Source: Elgaria multicarinata webbii
Taxonomy: Eukaryota; Chordata; Lepidosauria; Squamata; Anguidae
Assembly (NCBI RefSeq): GCF_023053635.1
Contig: NC_086187.1
Span: 28,868,501-28,932,500, forward strand
Direction of reading: 5' to 3'
Length of the DNA stretch: 64,000 nucleotides
Made by a program: the position numbers and the translations under genes. Positions 12,701 through 27,700 of the stretch are shown in pieces. Below the pieces are notes generated by a model that saw nothing but the letters and a program-made list of their open reading frames with translations, had not been told where the DNA came from and ran no database searches. The number at the start of each line of letters is the position of its first letter. The stretch's first letter is position 1.

Positions 12701-15700
12701 GAAGTACGTATAGAGCATAGAGTTTACTCCGCCACTGGTGGCCTCCAGATGTGTTGGACTACAACTCCTGTCATTCCCAGCCAGCGTGGCTGATGATCAT
12801 ACTGACTGGGAAAGGTGGGACTTGCAGTACAATACAACTGGAGGGGACCAGGTTGAGGAAGGCTGAGTTAAACTGTGGGATTTGCTTCCACGGGATGTGG
12901 CGACAGCCACTAACTTAAAAGGGAAGCGAAGATTGTCAATGGCAACCAGTCACGGTGTCTCCCTGCTACCTCCAGGATTAGTGGTTGGGAAGCAACAGCA
13001 AAAGAGGGCTGTTGCCCTCACGTCCTGCTTGAGAGCTTCTCAAGAGCTTCTTGTTGGCCGCTGTGGGAAACAGGATGCTGGACTTGATAAACTTCTGGTC
13101 TGATCCATCAGGACTCTTCTTATACACTTGATGTTTTACTTATGGATCGGTCAAAGCAAACTCTTCGTAGATCTAGCTAAATTCTTCTCAAAACTTTTGG
13201 AGGCCATTGTGATGGTGACCACCAAAATGACAGTGAACAGTTCTTTGCTGCCTGCTTTGTTTGGCTGCAGTCGGAGCAGAGTAGGGAGGTGATCAGCAGT
13301 GCCTGTTGTTGGAAGAAGCTGCTCTCCAAATGAATCCAACGCACCAGCGTTTTTTAAACAGCCCATAACGTTTTTAGGCATGAAAATCTTCAAATGTAAA
13401 AGAAAACACATGGTTGAACCGGAGTGGGGACCTGTTTTCCGTTATAACATGTGAAGTGGCCCTTAGTCACATATAGTCAAAGGAGAAGTGACAAAGTATT
13501 GTCAGCAGGGCCAGACAGCAATCTGAAATTGATCTTTTAACCAGGATATTTTGTTAAAATCAACCTCATCAGAGAATTAAAAGGTAGTTAATTGGAGACC
13601 AATTTTTTTTTAATGCCTACTAGTCTCAGGGAATTGGAGAAAGTGTAATTAAAGCTAAAAAGGTTAAATAGAAGAAAAAGCCTTGTTTAACAAGAATCAG
13701 CATGGTTTTTGCTGTGAGAAAATGTTTTCTCAGCACACTTCTAGAATTCCTTGAGGGTATTAGATACATAGCCTGGGATGATCTAGTAGACGTGATGGCA
13801 TTGATCCAAACACCTGCATAGACTTGCGCAAGGGACTTGTACTGGCTTAGTAGAAATCTGCATTTGATCAAAAAGACTCTCAAGTATACGTATAATGTCG
13901 ATGAGATCTAAATTGGGTGTGACTACTAACGAAATATATCATAGGCATATCAGAAAGCTCAGCTGAAAATGTAGTGTTAGAAATTATTGGGGAAAATAAA
14001 TGGCTGCGAACATGGATGGCTTTAAAAGGAGATCGGACAAATTCGTGGAAGAACCATCAGTAGCTATATCAGAAGCTACTGGTCATGATGACTGCAGTGT
14101 CAAAGACCGTATACTTCTAAATGTCAGTTGTTGAGGAAGAAGAGCACATAAAAGTGCTGATGTGCTCACGTCCTCCTTGTAGGCTTCCCAGAGGCATCTG
14201 GTTGGTCACTGTGCAAACAGAATACTAGATAAGCCTTTCATCTGATCCATCTCAGCTTTTCTTAAAAAGTTACGATAATCATTGCTTCTAGTAGTAAACG
14301 CACGTGGTCAGGTTGCTACCATTATTCATCCTGAGCTACACCAGGAAAGCTGCGATGATATAAGTATTTTAAGTAAATTAAAACTTGGAATTGGAATAGA
14401 GATATTACAAGATAAGGTGTAGTTTCTGGCAGGGTGGATTGCCTGCCAGTGGAAGGATAGCAAAGAGGAAGTGACCCCCTAGCCTCCCTTGGGAGGGAGT
14501 TTCATAGCCTGGGAGCGGCCACCAAAAAGGCCCTCCCTCGGATAGCCAGTAAACATGCCTCTGAAAGTGGCGGCCTTGAAAGAATGGCCTCCCCAGAAGA
14601 TCTGAAGAACCGGGCAGGCACAAGTGGGAGAAGGCGGTCTTTCAGGTAGCCTGGTCCTAAGCCATATAGGACTTTATGGCTCATAACCAGCACTTTGAAT
14701 TCTGCCCAGAAATAGACCGGTAGCTGGTGAAGCCACTGTAATGAAGGCATTGCATACTCCACGTAACTGGCCCCAGACCACTGGCTGCAGCATTCTGGAC
14801 CAGCTGAAGTTTTTTTAACAGTTTTTGAAGGCAGCATTCACATAGAGCATGTTACAGTAGTCCAAACACAATTCAAGAAGAACGCAGAGAAGCTGGAGGG
14901 TGTTCAGAGGAAGGCAACCAGCATGATCAGGGGTCTGGAAACAAAGCCCTATGAGGAGAGACTGAAAGAACTGGGCATGTTTAGTCTGGAGAAGAGAAGA
15001 TTGAGAGGAGACATGAGAGCACTCTTCAAATGCTTAAAAGGTTGTCACACAGAGGAGGGCCAGGATCTCTTCTCGATCCTCCCAGAGTGCAGGACACGGA
15101 ATAACGGGCTCAAGTTACAGGAAGCCAGATTCCAGCTGGACATCAGGAAAAACTTCCTGACAGTTAGAGCAGTACGACAATGGAACCAGTGACCTAGGGA
15201 GGTTGTGGGCTCTCCCACACTAGAGGCCTTCAAGAGGCAGCTGGACAACCATCTGTCAGGTATGCTTTAGGGTGGATTCCTGCATTGAGCAGGGGGTTGG
15301 ACTTGATGGCCTTATTCCAACTCTACTATTCTATGATTCTATGATTACTAAAGCATGCTCAGAATGGGTAGGAGACTGGTTAAAATGGTCTGCCCCCAGG
15401 GTATCTGATGGAGCCAAATGGTTTCCTGAAAGTGCTAGGGGAATGTCCTCCCTTGTTTGTTGGTGGTACTGTCATAGCCCTGGCTGATCTGTGTTATATG
15501 GTAATGACCCAGGCCCAGGTTGACAAATGCCCTCTCCTCTTCTGGTAGAGCCAGGTCAGCCCCCTGGTTTAACAGGGAGCTGAAGGCAGTGAAATGGGGG
15601 GGGGGGGGTGACAGCTAGAGCACAGATGGAGAAAAACTGCGGATGAATCAGACCAACATGGGCTGGAGTCCAGTTGGAGACCTACTCCAGGGTGGTGAAG

Positions 15701-18700
15701 GCAGCAAGGAAAGGTTACTTCTCTGCTGCCATCACATCCTCTCAGATGTTTCCCAAACTATGCGAAGCCGCCTTCGTCATGATGCTGGAGAGGGGGAGCC
15801 CGAGCAGTCGAAGGCTTGCTGTGAACAATTTGCTTCATTCCTTACAGATAAGGCCGCACAATCACAGTGAAGGAATTAAGCCACAGCAGCCTATTTCCAC
15901 CGCTGTGCATGCCGGCCAGATTTCCCTAATGACCCTCGCTGGCATGGCTTGCCCTGTCATCTGAACCTGGGTGGCATGGCTTGGTTGAGGGCCCAGCAGC
16001 CCTCAGATAACCCAACAATAACTGGCACACATGGCAGGGATGGCGAATCATGGGGTCTTGTTAACCCCACCACTAGCCATACACTAGCTTGAATTCACCC
16101 TGATTTGGACAGGTGGATGTTACCTTGGCAACCACTTGTCCAGTTGGTTTGGATTCTTTTCTTGAAGTGCCCACCCCCACCCCCCGGCAGGACTCTGCAC
16201 CAATTGTCGCCCTCCAGGCCCCATCATTGCAGGCCTTCAAGTGAGTCCTAAAGACTTACTTATTTATCTTGCCCCATATTTGAGAACACTTTATTGGGTG
16301 CCACTTTGTATATGGCATTCCCTGGTTTTAATGGCTAATTTTGATTTTATTATTGTTTACAATGTGCAACTGTCATTTCGAAGTCATCTCCTTGCGTGTA
16401 CAGTATTTTAAGATAGATACGGCCACAAACGTGTGGAGCCTTAGCAGGCACCTGTCTGGTCACCATTGCTGCGGACAGCTGGTTTGGGTATGAATGTGAA
16501 TCATCAACTCCTAGAAGCATCTCCTCAATGTAGTTGGGGAAACTCTGGTTTGTTCTTTACCCAGTTGCATCCCAAACTATTTGGGCAGAGGTTTAAATCT
16601 TATTCATACCTGTGCCATCCTAAAAGGTGGAGTTTGGAATATTTTAGGTAGGAATAAAAAGGTAGATGACAAGCAAGTTCCTCTTCACCGTTGAGTGGCA
16701 AATCATACAGAGATGTGAAATGTATCTTAAAATTTGAAGTTGGTGGGGGCTGGTTACAACAAAATCATGCATGTGGGTAACAAACCTAACTCCTAAACTA
16801 GGGATAGCTGATGAATTCATCCAGCTGTATGTCTACCTGTGACTCAGAAAATTAGCTAACCTGCCTTACTGTCTGTACCTGCATTTAGATGAATGCTAGA
16901 CAACCATCTGTCAGGTATGCTTTAGGGTAGATTTATGCATTGAGAAGGGGGTTGGACTCGATGGCCTTATAGGCCCCTTCCAACTCTACTATTCTATGAT
17001 TCTAAGACACTAACATCTTGCTTTCCTTCCAGATGGGAATGGCCAGTAACCCAAGTTCCTTCGGGCAGCCGTTTAGTCAAACTGGAGGGCAGCAGCTGGG
17101 AGCGGCAGGCGTCAACCCTTCCTTACCAAATAAGCCAGGCATGGCAAATAGCTTGTCTCCCTTCCCTTCAGACATCAAGAGTGTTTCAGTTACCAGTGTG
17201 CCAAATATGGTGAGTGGCCTATAGCTCACTTGAGTTTTCTCTGTAGTCCTTTCGCGTTTTCCAATGACACAAACTTTCCAGGTTGGTAAAAAAGGAAATT
17301 GCTCTGGAAAGGTTTCTTGTATTCAGGTGAGATGATATTAGATCTCTCATATGGCTGGAATGGAGTATTCAGAAGGGGGCCACCCTAAATGGCTCGGCAT
17401 AGTCGCATGTGTCCATGTGATGCTCTCCACCTTATCCAGGCTACCTGCTAGCAGGCGCATGGGGCTGGCACGTTTGTACACAGTTTATTTCAGCAGGTTT
17501 TGAAGGAGCAGTTCTGATGGATTGTGCCTTGGGAATACATATTTTAGCAATTTTGGGGAAATTAAGGAAGCTAAAGGCAGAATTTGTATGTCACCGTTAT
17601 GCTTCAAAAATGCATTGTGAGAAACTTACCAAGTTATTAATGAAAGAGGATGGGTGGTGGTGGTGTTTCAAACCTACAGTGCATAAAATCTTTCATTATG
17701 TGCCATGGAAGGAAGCTGATTTTGGAAACATTTTGGAGAGATATTTTGAGGGACACAGAGCCCCGCAATCTTTTTTTGCTCCTGAAAACATTAAATGAGC
17801 TGACAGTGAAAGAATAATCAGGATTTGGAAATCTAAGACTATTGACCGAACGTGTAAATTGATTACTTGCAAGGGACCTCAACACAGAAAAGTTTGCCCA
17901 CTCATGCTTTATGACATTGCAAAAACATGGCCCTTTCTGTCTGTCACCTCAGCCAAAATTCTGGTCTGTGTCCTTGTCATCTCTTGCCTTAACTACTGCC
18001 ATCTTCTTTGTGATTCTCCGTTGCCCACTGTGGCCCCCTCGCATCTCTGAAGGTCTCCTGCTCCTTCCGAAGACTCCACCATTTCTCCCTTGCTGCCCAT
18101 ATGCTGGAATTGCCTTCCAGAACAGCCCAGTGATGTCGCTTCCCTGACTTATTATTATTTGCATTTTTATACCGCCCAATAGCCGAAGCTCCCTGGGCAG
18201 TTCACAAAAACTAAAACAATTCAAAGTGTAAAACAAACAGTATAAAAACATGATATAAAATACACATTAAAACAAATTAAAACATACCATACATGATTCA
18301 AACATCCTGAAATCATCCTGAAGATATTCTAAAATTTCACTGGATAGGCCTGCCGGAATAGATCAGTCTTTATTGCTTTTTTAAATTCTAAAAGACTGTC
18401 AAGTTGATGAATCTCCTCCAGCAGGCCATTCCACAGTCTGGGAGCAGCAGAAGAAAAGGTCCTTCTGATCCCTCCTCTGTCTTTTCCATGAAGTCTTTTG
18501 CTGAACGTCCTAGTTCCTGCGTCCTCCTACAATTAAGCCTATAACCAAGTCTGTAAATCAAGGATTGCATTTTCAAAATAGCAGCTGCACACACATCGTG
18601 GATTAAATAACCCACTGTATTGTGCAAACCAGTCCGTTGTGTAGAATTTCAAATTTTCATGCATGCAATTGTTGGCATTGTAAGGGCCACATTTATTTTC

Positions 18701-21700
18701 ATGTTGGCATCACTTGAAGACCACTGTTTTGGTTTTGTTCTTTTGAATAATTAATCACTTGAAATTAGGAGTCCTGAAAGCTTTTTGCTGTTTGTGAAGA
18801 GTTTGAAAGTCCTTGCAAAGGCCATGATTTGACTGAGTGATTAATTAATGCGTGTACTACTTTCTCAAAAAGTATGAAGTTACTTTCTTAGCCATTATGA
18901 AATTGAGTGGAAAAGTTCAGTGGATCATGACAGTCTCTGACCTATTGTATAGGATAGTAATTTTATTTATAATCATTATTTTTATTATTTATTTATTCAT
19001 TTATTTATTTCTTACCCGCTTCTCCACTTGGATCGAGGCAGGAACAACAGCGAATATAAAACACATAAAAACTGATTAAAAACACAGTATACATGATTAA
19101 ATCATCCTTAAAACATCCTAAAAACATTATAAAAATGTTGCATTGTTCTTGGCGCCTTAACTTCTCTGAATGCTAAAAGTTCAGAATGAAAATAGGTACG
19201 TTTATAAGGTGTTCGTTTTTGCATGGAGCACCTTGGCATGGCAAAGTAGTTTGAGTTGATGGTCAAACTACTACTATTTAATAAGAGTACATTGCAAGCT
19301 GTACTGCTTTAAAGCACACCACTGTCTTTTCCCCTCCAGTCTCAAATGCAAACCCAGGTACAGCAGGTGGGAATTGTACCCACACCGGCAATTGCAACAG
19401 GGCCAACAGCTGATCCTGAGAAGCGCAAACTTATTCAGCAGCAATTGGTTCTGCTCCTTCATGCCCACAAGTGTCAGAGACGAGAACAAGCCAATGGAGA
19501 GGTGCGGCCTTGTGCTCTTCCCCACTGCCGAACCATGAAAAACGTCCTCAATCACATGACGCATTGTCAAGCTGGAAAGGCCTGTCAAGGTAAGAGCAGG
19601 TGGTTGAAACGTCCCACGGTCCGTGATGCGTCCGTGATGCACCCAGGTGGTTTGGAACACGGAGCTGAGATTACTCGAATGGTAAAAGGCTTCTCTTAAT
19701 GGCTTTTCTCCTGATCCTAGTTGCTCATTGCGCATCATCACGTCAGATCATATCCCACTGGAAGAACTGTACGCGGCACGATTGTCCTGTGTGTCTCCCA
19801 TTGAAAAATGCCAGTGACAAGAGGAACCAGCAACGTAAGTAGCAGTTGGGAACTGATGTACAGAGAGGGAGAAATGCTCTGTAAATACGTTTTCCTCTGG
19901 TTCTACTTTGGCAGGGCACACTTACGGTCTAAAAAGAAACGACGCAGAAAGAAACAGGGATGCTACCTGGCCTCAGGCGTCTGCAGTCTCTGTTAACCTC
20001 CCGTTTAGATTACTGCAGTGTGCTCCATATGGGGCTGCCCTTGAAAATGGCTCGGAAGCTGAAGCTTGAGTGAGATGCGGTGGCCAGTTTGATAGCAGGG
20101 ACCAGAAGGGCCTCAGCATATAACGCCAATTCTGGCCCACTTGCACTGGCTGCCTGTATGTTTCTGAGCCCAATTCGAGGTACTGGTTTTGACCTTACAG
20201 GCCTTACATGGCTTGGGGCTGCAATACCTGGTGGAGCACCTCTGTTTGTATGAACCTACCTGCACCACTACAACTAACATCTGAGGCTTTCTGCCAGGGG
20301 AGGTTTGGAGGTTGGCAACAACAGAGAGGGCCTACTCAGTGGTGGGCCCTCTGCTGTGGAATGCTGTGCAGAGTGAGGCCCTTCTGGTGCCAACATAGTC
20401 ATCTTTTGAGAGCCAGTAATCTGGAATGCCGTCAAGGGCTGCAAGACTTCCCTCTATCCCCACGCATTTGACAGCATAGGACGGGGCTTTATTAGTTCTT
20501 TATCAGGCCCTGGTCATTTTATTGTTAATTGTTTATGGCGCTAAACAAATGGAAGACAGAATTGCTCTCGGTCAGTTGGAGTGCAGCACCCCTCAATTGG
20601 GAGCCGAACTTGTGTTGCATGGGATAGCACACTCCTTGAACCCGGGTTCATACCCTGAATTCCTTGCTTCCTGTACTCTCCACTTCCTCCCCCAGAGATC
20701 CTCACACAAACCACATATTTTCCCAGAATAAAGAACATAGCCTAGCGTATCCAGTACAGCTAACAAATTTATTTTGTAAAGGGAAATTGAGTCCTGCCAA
20801 CGAATTGAAATTTGAGACATTAAAAATGAAATTTTTTTTATAATGTTTAAATTCTGGGCTTAAATTTAATAAAACAAATAAATGGGTTTTCACTACTAGT
20901 CTGCAGAGACCCTAAAACATAACCTGAATGAAGACAACTCAAACTTTCTTTTTCAAAATTGAGCAAGGATTAAAGCATATATGTTGCTCAGAACTGCGTG
21001 ACTTGAGAGCTATCATAGTGTGGTGTTTTGACTCTTGGACTAGGCCTGGGTTCTTATCCTCACTCAGTGTTGATGTTGACTGGATGATCGTGAGCCAGTC
21101 ACACACTGTCAGCCACAGGAAGGGGAGAGGATAAAAGGGGGGTGGGGTGGAGGACCACGTGAGCTGCCTTTTGCTTCTGGTTGGAAAGGTGGGATCTGAA
21201 TGTCATTCAACAAATAACCATAAAAGGTGATCAGTTCCTCCCTCAGTTTCCCCTAATTGTGCGTTAGTATTTTATGTATGCGTTGATTCCTGTTGGAGAA
21301 ATTCCATTTGTGTGTGTTTATCTCTTTTGTAGCGCTCCTTGGACCCCCAGTTGGTGGAATACAGAATTCAATTGCCTCTGGAACAGGCCAGCCAGCAACT
21401 CCTATGAGTAACCCTAATCCCATTGACCCCAGTTCCATGCAGCGCGCCTACGCGGCTCTCGGCCTGCCCTACGGCAACCAGCCACAGGCGCAGTTGCAGC
21501 CGCAAGTGCAAGGCCAGCAACCTGCCCAGCCTCAGGCCCATCAGCAAATGAGGACCATCAATGCACTGGGTATGTGGGGAACTTGATTCTAATAGCATGG
21601 ATATAACAGGTTGTTTTTTAATGGATGTTCATTGCCTTCGGGCATCCCCCATTTAGAGCAATGGGGAAGAGGCAGGGTATTCAGTAATAAACCAGCAACA

Positions 21701-24700
21701 AATGTAATGGCAGCCTTGTTCAGAAATTGGGGAACAATTCTATTTATGCCCAGGTGTGCTGCCCTAAGGCTGTGTGGGGTTGCGCAGCAAAAAGTTGGGA
21801 AGTTTGGATAACTGTGGAGTAGAGGCAGGCTGTCACCTTATGAAAAATGTGGGTTAGCTTTTTGCTTGTGGCATTGGACACCTGTTTTCTAAAATACATG
21901 ATGCTTAGAGAGCCATTTCTGCTTACTGGTTTGTTTTAAGTCTCATATTCAAAAGTATTTACTTCGTTGGGTATTGGAATAGAAGTGGCTTAATTGCTTC
22001 ATTGCTGTTTTAGACGCTGAGATTGGAAACATCTTCGTTGATATTTGTAACAAACCTTTGAGCAGAAATCATTGCGGTACTATATGGTTACAGACAGCTA
22101 ATTTACAAATGGTACCTTTTGTTTGATTTATCCTGCAGTGCATATGTTAGTGTTGGTAATTTAAAGGTGGGAATTGACTGATGATTCCCTGAACTAATGA
22201 GGACTAATCTTGTTCCCAAAGGAGCTAATCAAATGAACCTGGCTGCAGGTGGAATCACAGACCAACAAGGTAGCATGCTCCCAGAGACGGCTCTTCCGAC
22301 AGCACTTGGAGCAGCAAAGTAAGACATGTTTAAAGGGTTGTTGGGTATTCAAATCTGTTTACGATTTCCAGTTGTAGAAATAACTCTTTAGTAGCGCTTT
22401 TTCTTACGGTCATTTCATATTCCCCGTTCTCAAATAACTCCCCCATTTTTGGTTTTTAATTTCCCTTCACCAAGATAATGTAATTTAATTTCATGACCTG
22501 TACGGTTACAGTCAGTTACTTGATAATTTCTTAACCTTTGTAACAATGAGTAGGGATGCTTAAAATCAGAAGTAATCTGGAATACGATCAAGAGCTACAA
22601 GAGCTTCCATAATTGCCTTTTCTTTAGCCCCTTAATGAGTGATGGCACTAATTCTGGCAGTGTTGGAAATCTCAGTGGCTCTATGCCAACAGCTGCACCA
22701 CCTTCCAGTACCGGGGTGAGGAAAACCTGGCATGAGCATGTCACTCAGGATCTGCGCAATCACTTAGTACACAAACTGTAAGTATTTGTCCTGGGTGGGC
22801 TCAGCTTACTATGGGACTGGGCAAGCTTGTTCCCTGAAATGCAGCGCTGGTCCTTGTATTTTGGGGCTTGCTGGCTTTGAAGACTTTATTAAAAGTTGGA
22901 GGGTTGAAGTAAGAATCGGCGTTCTCTTCACTGGGTGAGAAGATACCTCATTAAAAAAAAAATCTTCTCATATTCTCTCAATTTCCCCATTTTATTTCTC
23001 TTACACACACCCCTCCCATTTTCCCAGGGTCTATCATAGATTTCAAATATGTAATCTTGTGGGGAAACTGTCTCTCTTTGAGTTTTTTAAGGGCTGGAGT
23101 TTTAAAGATACTTCTGCATGATGTTGGTGGATATGAAAGTAAGATTTATATTGATCTTCTAGCAATGTTTATAAGGGGATTTAAATATTTTCTTTCCGCA
23201 GTGTGCAAGCCATCTTTCCGACTCCTGACCCAGCCGCACTGAAAGATCGCCGGATGGAGAATCTGGTGGCGTATGCTCGGAAAGTAGAAGGAGATATGTA
23301 TGAATCTGCTAACAGCAGGGTGTGTTATGTACCAGAGGAGCTGGATTTTGTGAACTGCTGTGTAATGCAACGTTTCTGCAAATGTCTCTGATTTAAGGGC
23401 ATTCCTGCACTGCAGGGCTTGCCAGTGCCTCCATTGCACGTTGCTTTGCTTTCTAGCAAAGTGCCATGGTGCAGGACCCCAGCCCATCAGCCTCAGGGGA
23501 CAAGCCTCCTGAGTTCATTGTTCAGAGAGAGGGCTCGGTTACAGAAGGGGGCGGGGGTCATGAAGTCTCCACCTCCATAAGACCTAGTTCTCCAGGGAGG
23601 CCCCAAGGAAAAGCTCCTCTGTGTCCAGAGGACTCTAGCCATGAAGACATGACTGTGCCACAGCCACCTCTGTGTCATTGCAGCCCAGCGCTGCTGAAAC
23701 AGGCCAGACCCCTTTAATAGGGAAGGTGGGGCTAAAGGAAGCCAACGCCCTCTTTAAGGCTCAGTCACAGCCTGCCTCTTTTTGGAGAAACATGTAGGTG
23801 AGCTTTTCTGACCTCCAGCCCCAGCGTCGCTTGTAGCTATCCGTGGTGCTGCCGCATTCCTATCTCTCTATCTGAGAAAACTGACCCCTGCTTGGTCCAA
23901 ATCCGCTGAGCCTGACCGGCCCCAAGTCCTTGGTGTGGACCAGACTGTTTCTGGGCGGTCTTTAGAGGCTGCGACTACAGTGAATGGCAGTAGTCCAGCA
24001 TGTCTTGCATCCTGAAGAGCTGGAATCCTCAACCTTCGTGTTGTGGTCGTCGTCTGCCCAGGTCTTGATATAGGCAGCGAGGACATTGTTCCCGTGGGCT
24101 AGAGTCTGCATCCTGGCCAAGTTTCAGGAAATGTCACGGTTGTTTCAACACAGGTGCTCAGATTTTTAGATTGCAAATTATGAGGCGACTGATTCAAATT
24201 GTAAGTGTTCGTGTAAAATAAAGCAAAGCCATTGTTAATCTGAGTCATCCATGCTACTTTCTTTTTGATACATTCTGAAACCTGATCCTAATATTTCCCC
24301 CTTTCTAGGATGAATATTACCATTTGTTGGCAGAGAAAATCTACAAAATACAAAAGGAGCTAGAGGAAAAACGGAGGTCTCGTTTACATAAGCAAGGGAT
24401 CTTGGGTAATCAGCCAGCCTTACAGGCCCCCGGGGCTCAGCCTCCTGGCATTCCGCAGGTGGCAGCAACCATGGGACAACCGCAGCCTGTGAGACCTCCC
24501 AGTAAGTACTTCACAAAGCGAGTGGAGAGATGGAGCAGGGACATTCGTTGTTGTGGTTGTTGAATTTATTACCCGCCCTTCAGCCTGTTACAATGCTTCC
24601 AAGGTAGCGTACAAGAGAAAGGAAAATATGAAACAGCCAAGTTGAATAAAGCAACAGGAAAATCACCCTGGAATTTTTGCACATTATCTATAAAACCACG

Positions 24701-27700
24701 TTTTACTAGTAGCAGCACCCTCAAGGGTATTCCTGAGACAAAAATATTATCACTGCCTTCTAAAAGTCTGAAGAGATCATGTCTGCTGTGCCTCCCTCAG
24801 AAAGGAAGGTGCTAGAAATGAGAAGGCCCGGCCCCTTGCAGAAGACCATCGAACGTCTCTGCATGGTCTCTGGAGGAGAGCTTCTCCACATGGTCTCAGG
24901 CTCTGGGGAGCTTCGTGCCAGTGAAGATGCCCCTTGAGAGGTCCTGAGGCCAGGCTGTAGAGGGTTTTAAAGGACAGCACTGGCGCCTGTAATTAGCCAG
25001 AAGCAAAGTGGCAGTTACTGACGTTCTTATTTATGGTCTCTGTGCATCATGCGCTCTGTTTCTGTGTCGACGCAGAGCCTCCATTGGAACGTCCTGCAGC
25101 GGAGACACTTAGACGAGAAGCCTGCCCTGGTCCCTTCCCAGGCCTGCCTAGAGGGCGGCACTCCTGTTTCTCTCCTCAGTTTCTTTTTGACTGCAGCAGC
25201 AGCATTGTTGAGCTCTTTTAAACACTTTCTGTTTTATTTTATTTATTTTTGTTCAACGTAATTTGCCACTTACGCGTGTATGCATGGCCCTTTGGGCCGC
25301 TTTCCATAAATGCGCAGTTTGTGGGAACAAATTGCCTCTGACTGATGACAACAATCTGTGTCTGTTCTCTTTGGTCAAAGGCCATGTGGCCGAATCCTGT
25401 GCTCATTGCCAAGGATTTACCAAACAGGCAAGGAGGAACCGCTTCTCACGCTTCCATGCACTACTTTGGGCATGAGCCTTACAGGCAGCAGATTCCGTAA
25501 AGTAACCAGAGTCAGCTGAAAACAATCTCTTAAAATGACTTTTGGTGCACACGGGCGGGGGTAAGGGTACAGCTTTGAAAACCAGCAGTGCAGGGGATGC
25601 TGGGATTTGGTTTTCAACATGGCATTGTCTGTGTTCCACTCCCGGATTCAAGGGCATAATGGTTTTCTCCCTTCTTATGGCCCAAATATTCCTAAAGGCG
25701 CTACAGAACTTCTGTCCATCAGTTTCCAGGCCAGCCTCTACCTGGAGCTTTCTGTACTTGTGCGTTTTTAGTCAAGTTAAGAGGTTTTGAATCTGTGAAT
25801 CAGTTAAAGGCTGATCACACTTTGGTTCTCTTCCAGATGGGCCGTTGTCCATGCCAAATGTGCCTATGAGCCGCATGCCGGTCTCTCAAGGTATTTAACG
25901 TCCGCTAACCTTCTCCTTTTTTCAGCCTTTTTCTTTGTGAGCCTCATATTTGGGGTGTGGGAGTTTATCCTACCTCTTCTGTACCACCACACTTACCTTG
26001 CAGCTGCTGTCTCCAGTAAGTGGGTGGGAAACAAGTCACTTTTTTTGTATCCTAGTCTTAATTTTTATGTTTAATCAGTCACCTGGATTATACCTGTTAA
26101 GACTGTTTGAACAGTTGAGGTGGGCAGAAAAGGGCCTTGGAAGTTGCCCGTGAAGTAGTGTCTATTTCTTAAACGCCTTGAATTCTGGTCCTCGTTGCTC
26201 TACTTTCCGGCCTTCCCAAACCCAGAGCCAACCAGGAGATACTTGAATGCAGTTTTGGAACCGTATCGGAGGCCAAAGAATGTGTGTGATTAGGCCTGCG
26301 TAGCTCTCCTATAGGGGACTCCGCTGAGAGCCACCTGGGCAGTCCCTGCTTCCACCATTCATGGACGGTGCCCTCCGCTACCTCTGAATAAGGAAAGGCA
26401 GACTCAAGAGCACATTGCCCCTTTAAAAAGCAGGATAGGAAAATGTGGGGTCAGAGGATGAGGAGGCCACGGGAAAGAAAGCTTTTCCACATTGAAAGCT
26501 CGGTACCTTCAGTTCCTCCGTTAGGTTTTTGCCAGGTGTGTTTTGATTTCATTGGGTTTGCTTTCACAGCTTGTCATTTTGCTTCCACTTTGCTGTGAAT
26601 TGTTATCAAGAACAAGGGTAAAAGAGTCCCTCTGTTGTTCTCTTCTCCCCTAGCACATGCGCTGCAGCGTGTGTGGGCCAGTTTTTACTGCCAACGAGGT
26701 TTGATTTCTGACAGAAAATGGGTGGATTGAGCTGGGTGCCGATCAGCGCACGGGCGACTTGCTCCTAATGGGCTGTTTTGGGGGGTCCGTTTTGCAGGAG
26801 TGAAACAGTTTAACCCCCTGTCCATAGGGAACGTCCAAATGCCTCCGGCATCGCTAGGGCCTCGTGCAGCTTCTCCGATGAACCTTCCCGTCCAGATGAG
26901 CAACATGGGTTCCGTTTCAACGGTTTGTATCTATTCTTCTTCTCTTCTCATTGTTCAAAGCTCAGCCTTTAGGATACTTTCAAAAACTACACTCTGATGC
27001 CTGTTGCCTTGCCTCGTTTCTAGCATTGCTACAATCTGCATTTTGGATTAATTCAATTACTCTGAAAGTCTGTCTTCGTTTACTGTGTCAGGGCAATTTT
27101 TAATTTGAAGCTCTCAAAGGAATTACGGAAACTTTGGGAAGTGGACTGTCTCCCGGTTCCCTGCATTACACCGGAGGGGGGAAAGCATATTCTAATGCAT
27201 GGAATGAATAGCATTTAAAGAGCACATTGCAAACTTAGCTTGGTTCAAAGAAAAGTTGCAGTGTTCTATTCTAAGGTCTGATGTGTGTTCTTCCTCCCTT
27301 TTGATGTTGATACCTCTTGTACCTAAAACTCTTGGTTCAGACTCCTAAAGTAGATGGGCTATTTTGTTTCCTAGATGGCTCTGTCTCCTTCCCGGATGCC
27401 TCAGTCACAGAACATGATAGGAGCTCATTCCAACAGTCTGATGGGCCAGGCCTCTACCCAAAACCAGTTCCTGCCTCAGAATCCGTTTCCTGCCTCCAGT
27501 GGAACTCTGAATCTCAACAGTGTAGCCCTGGGTCAATCAGCAGCGCAGGCAGGAGTATCGCAGGTATGGCCTCTTGTGAACCTGGAGAAACCAGAGACGT
27601 TTGTTGCTGCGTCTGTTACTTGTTCCACTTCGCTCCATTCGCCCTCCCCCTCTCAACCCCGATTTTCAGTGCTTCTGAATTGCTCACCCAAACCTTTGCC

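Larger units (their letters stand above)
17210..19339. other. CREBBP intron 3
   Basis: Holds a reverse LINE-tail repeat at 18150-18620 and another at 18965-19140. The stretch 17900-18150 reads vaguely like a LINE ORF (CLNYCHLL) but is too decayed to call. The rest shows nothing recognisable. Confidence 0.45.

Noticed and set aside
14923-15192. + strand 89-codon open frame
   Set aside because: It is the degraded ORF end of a CR1 LINE rather than a host gene.
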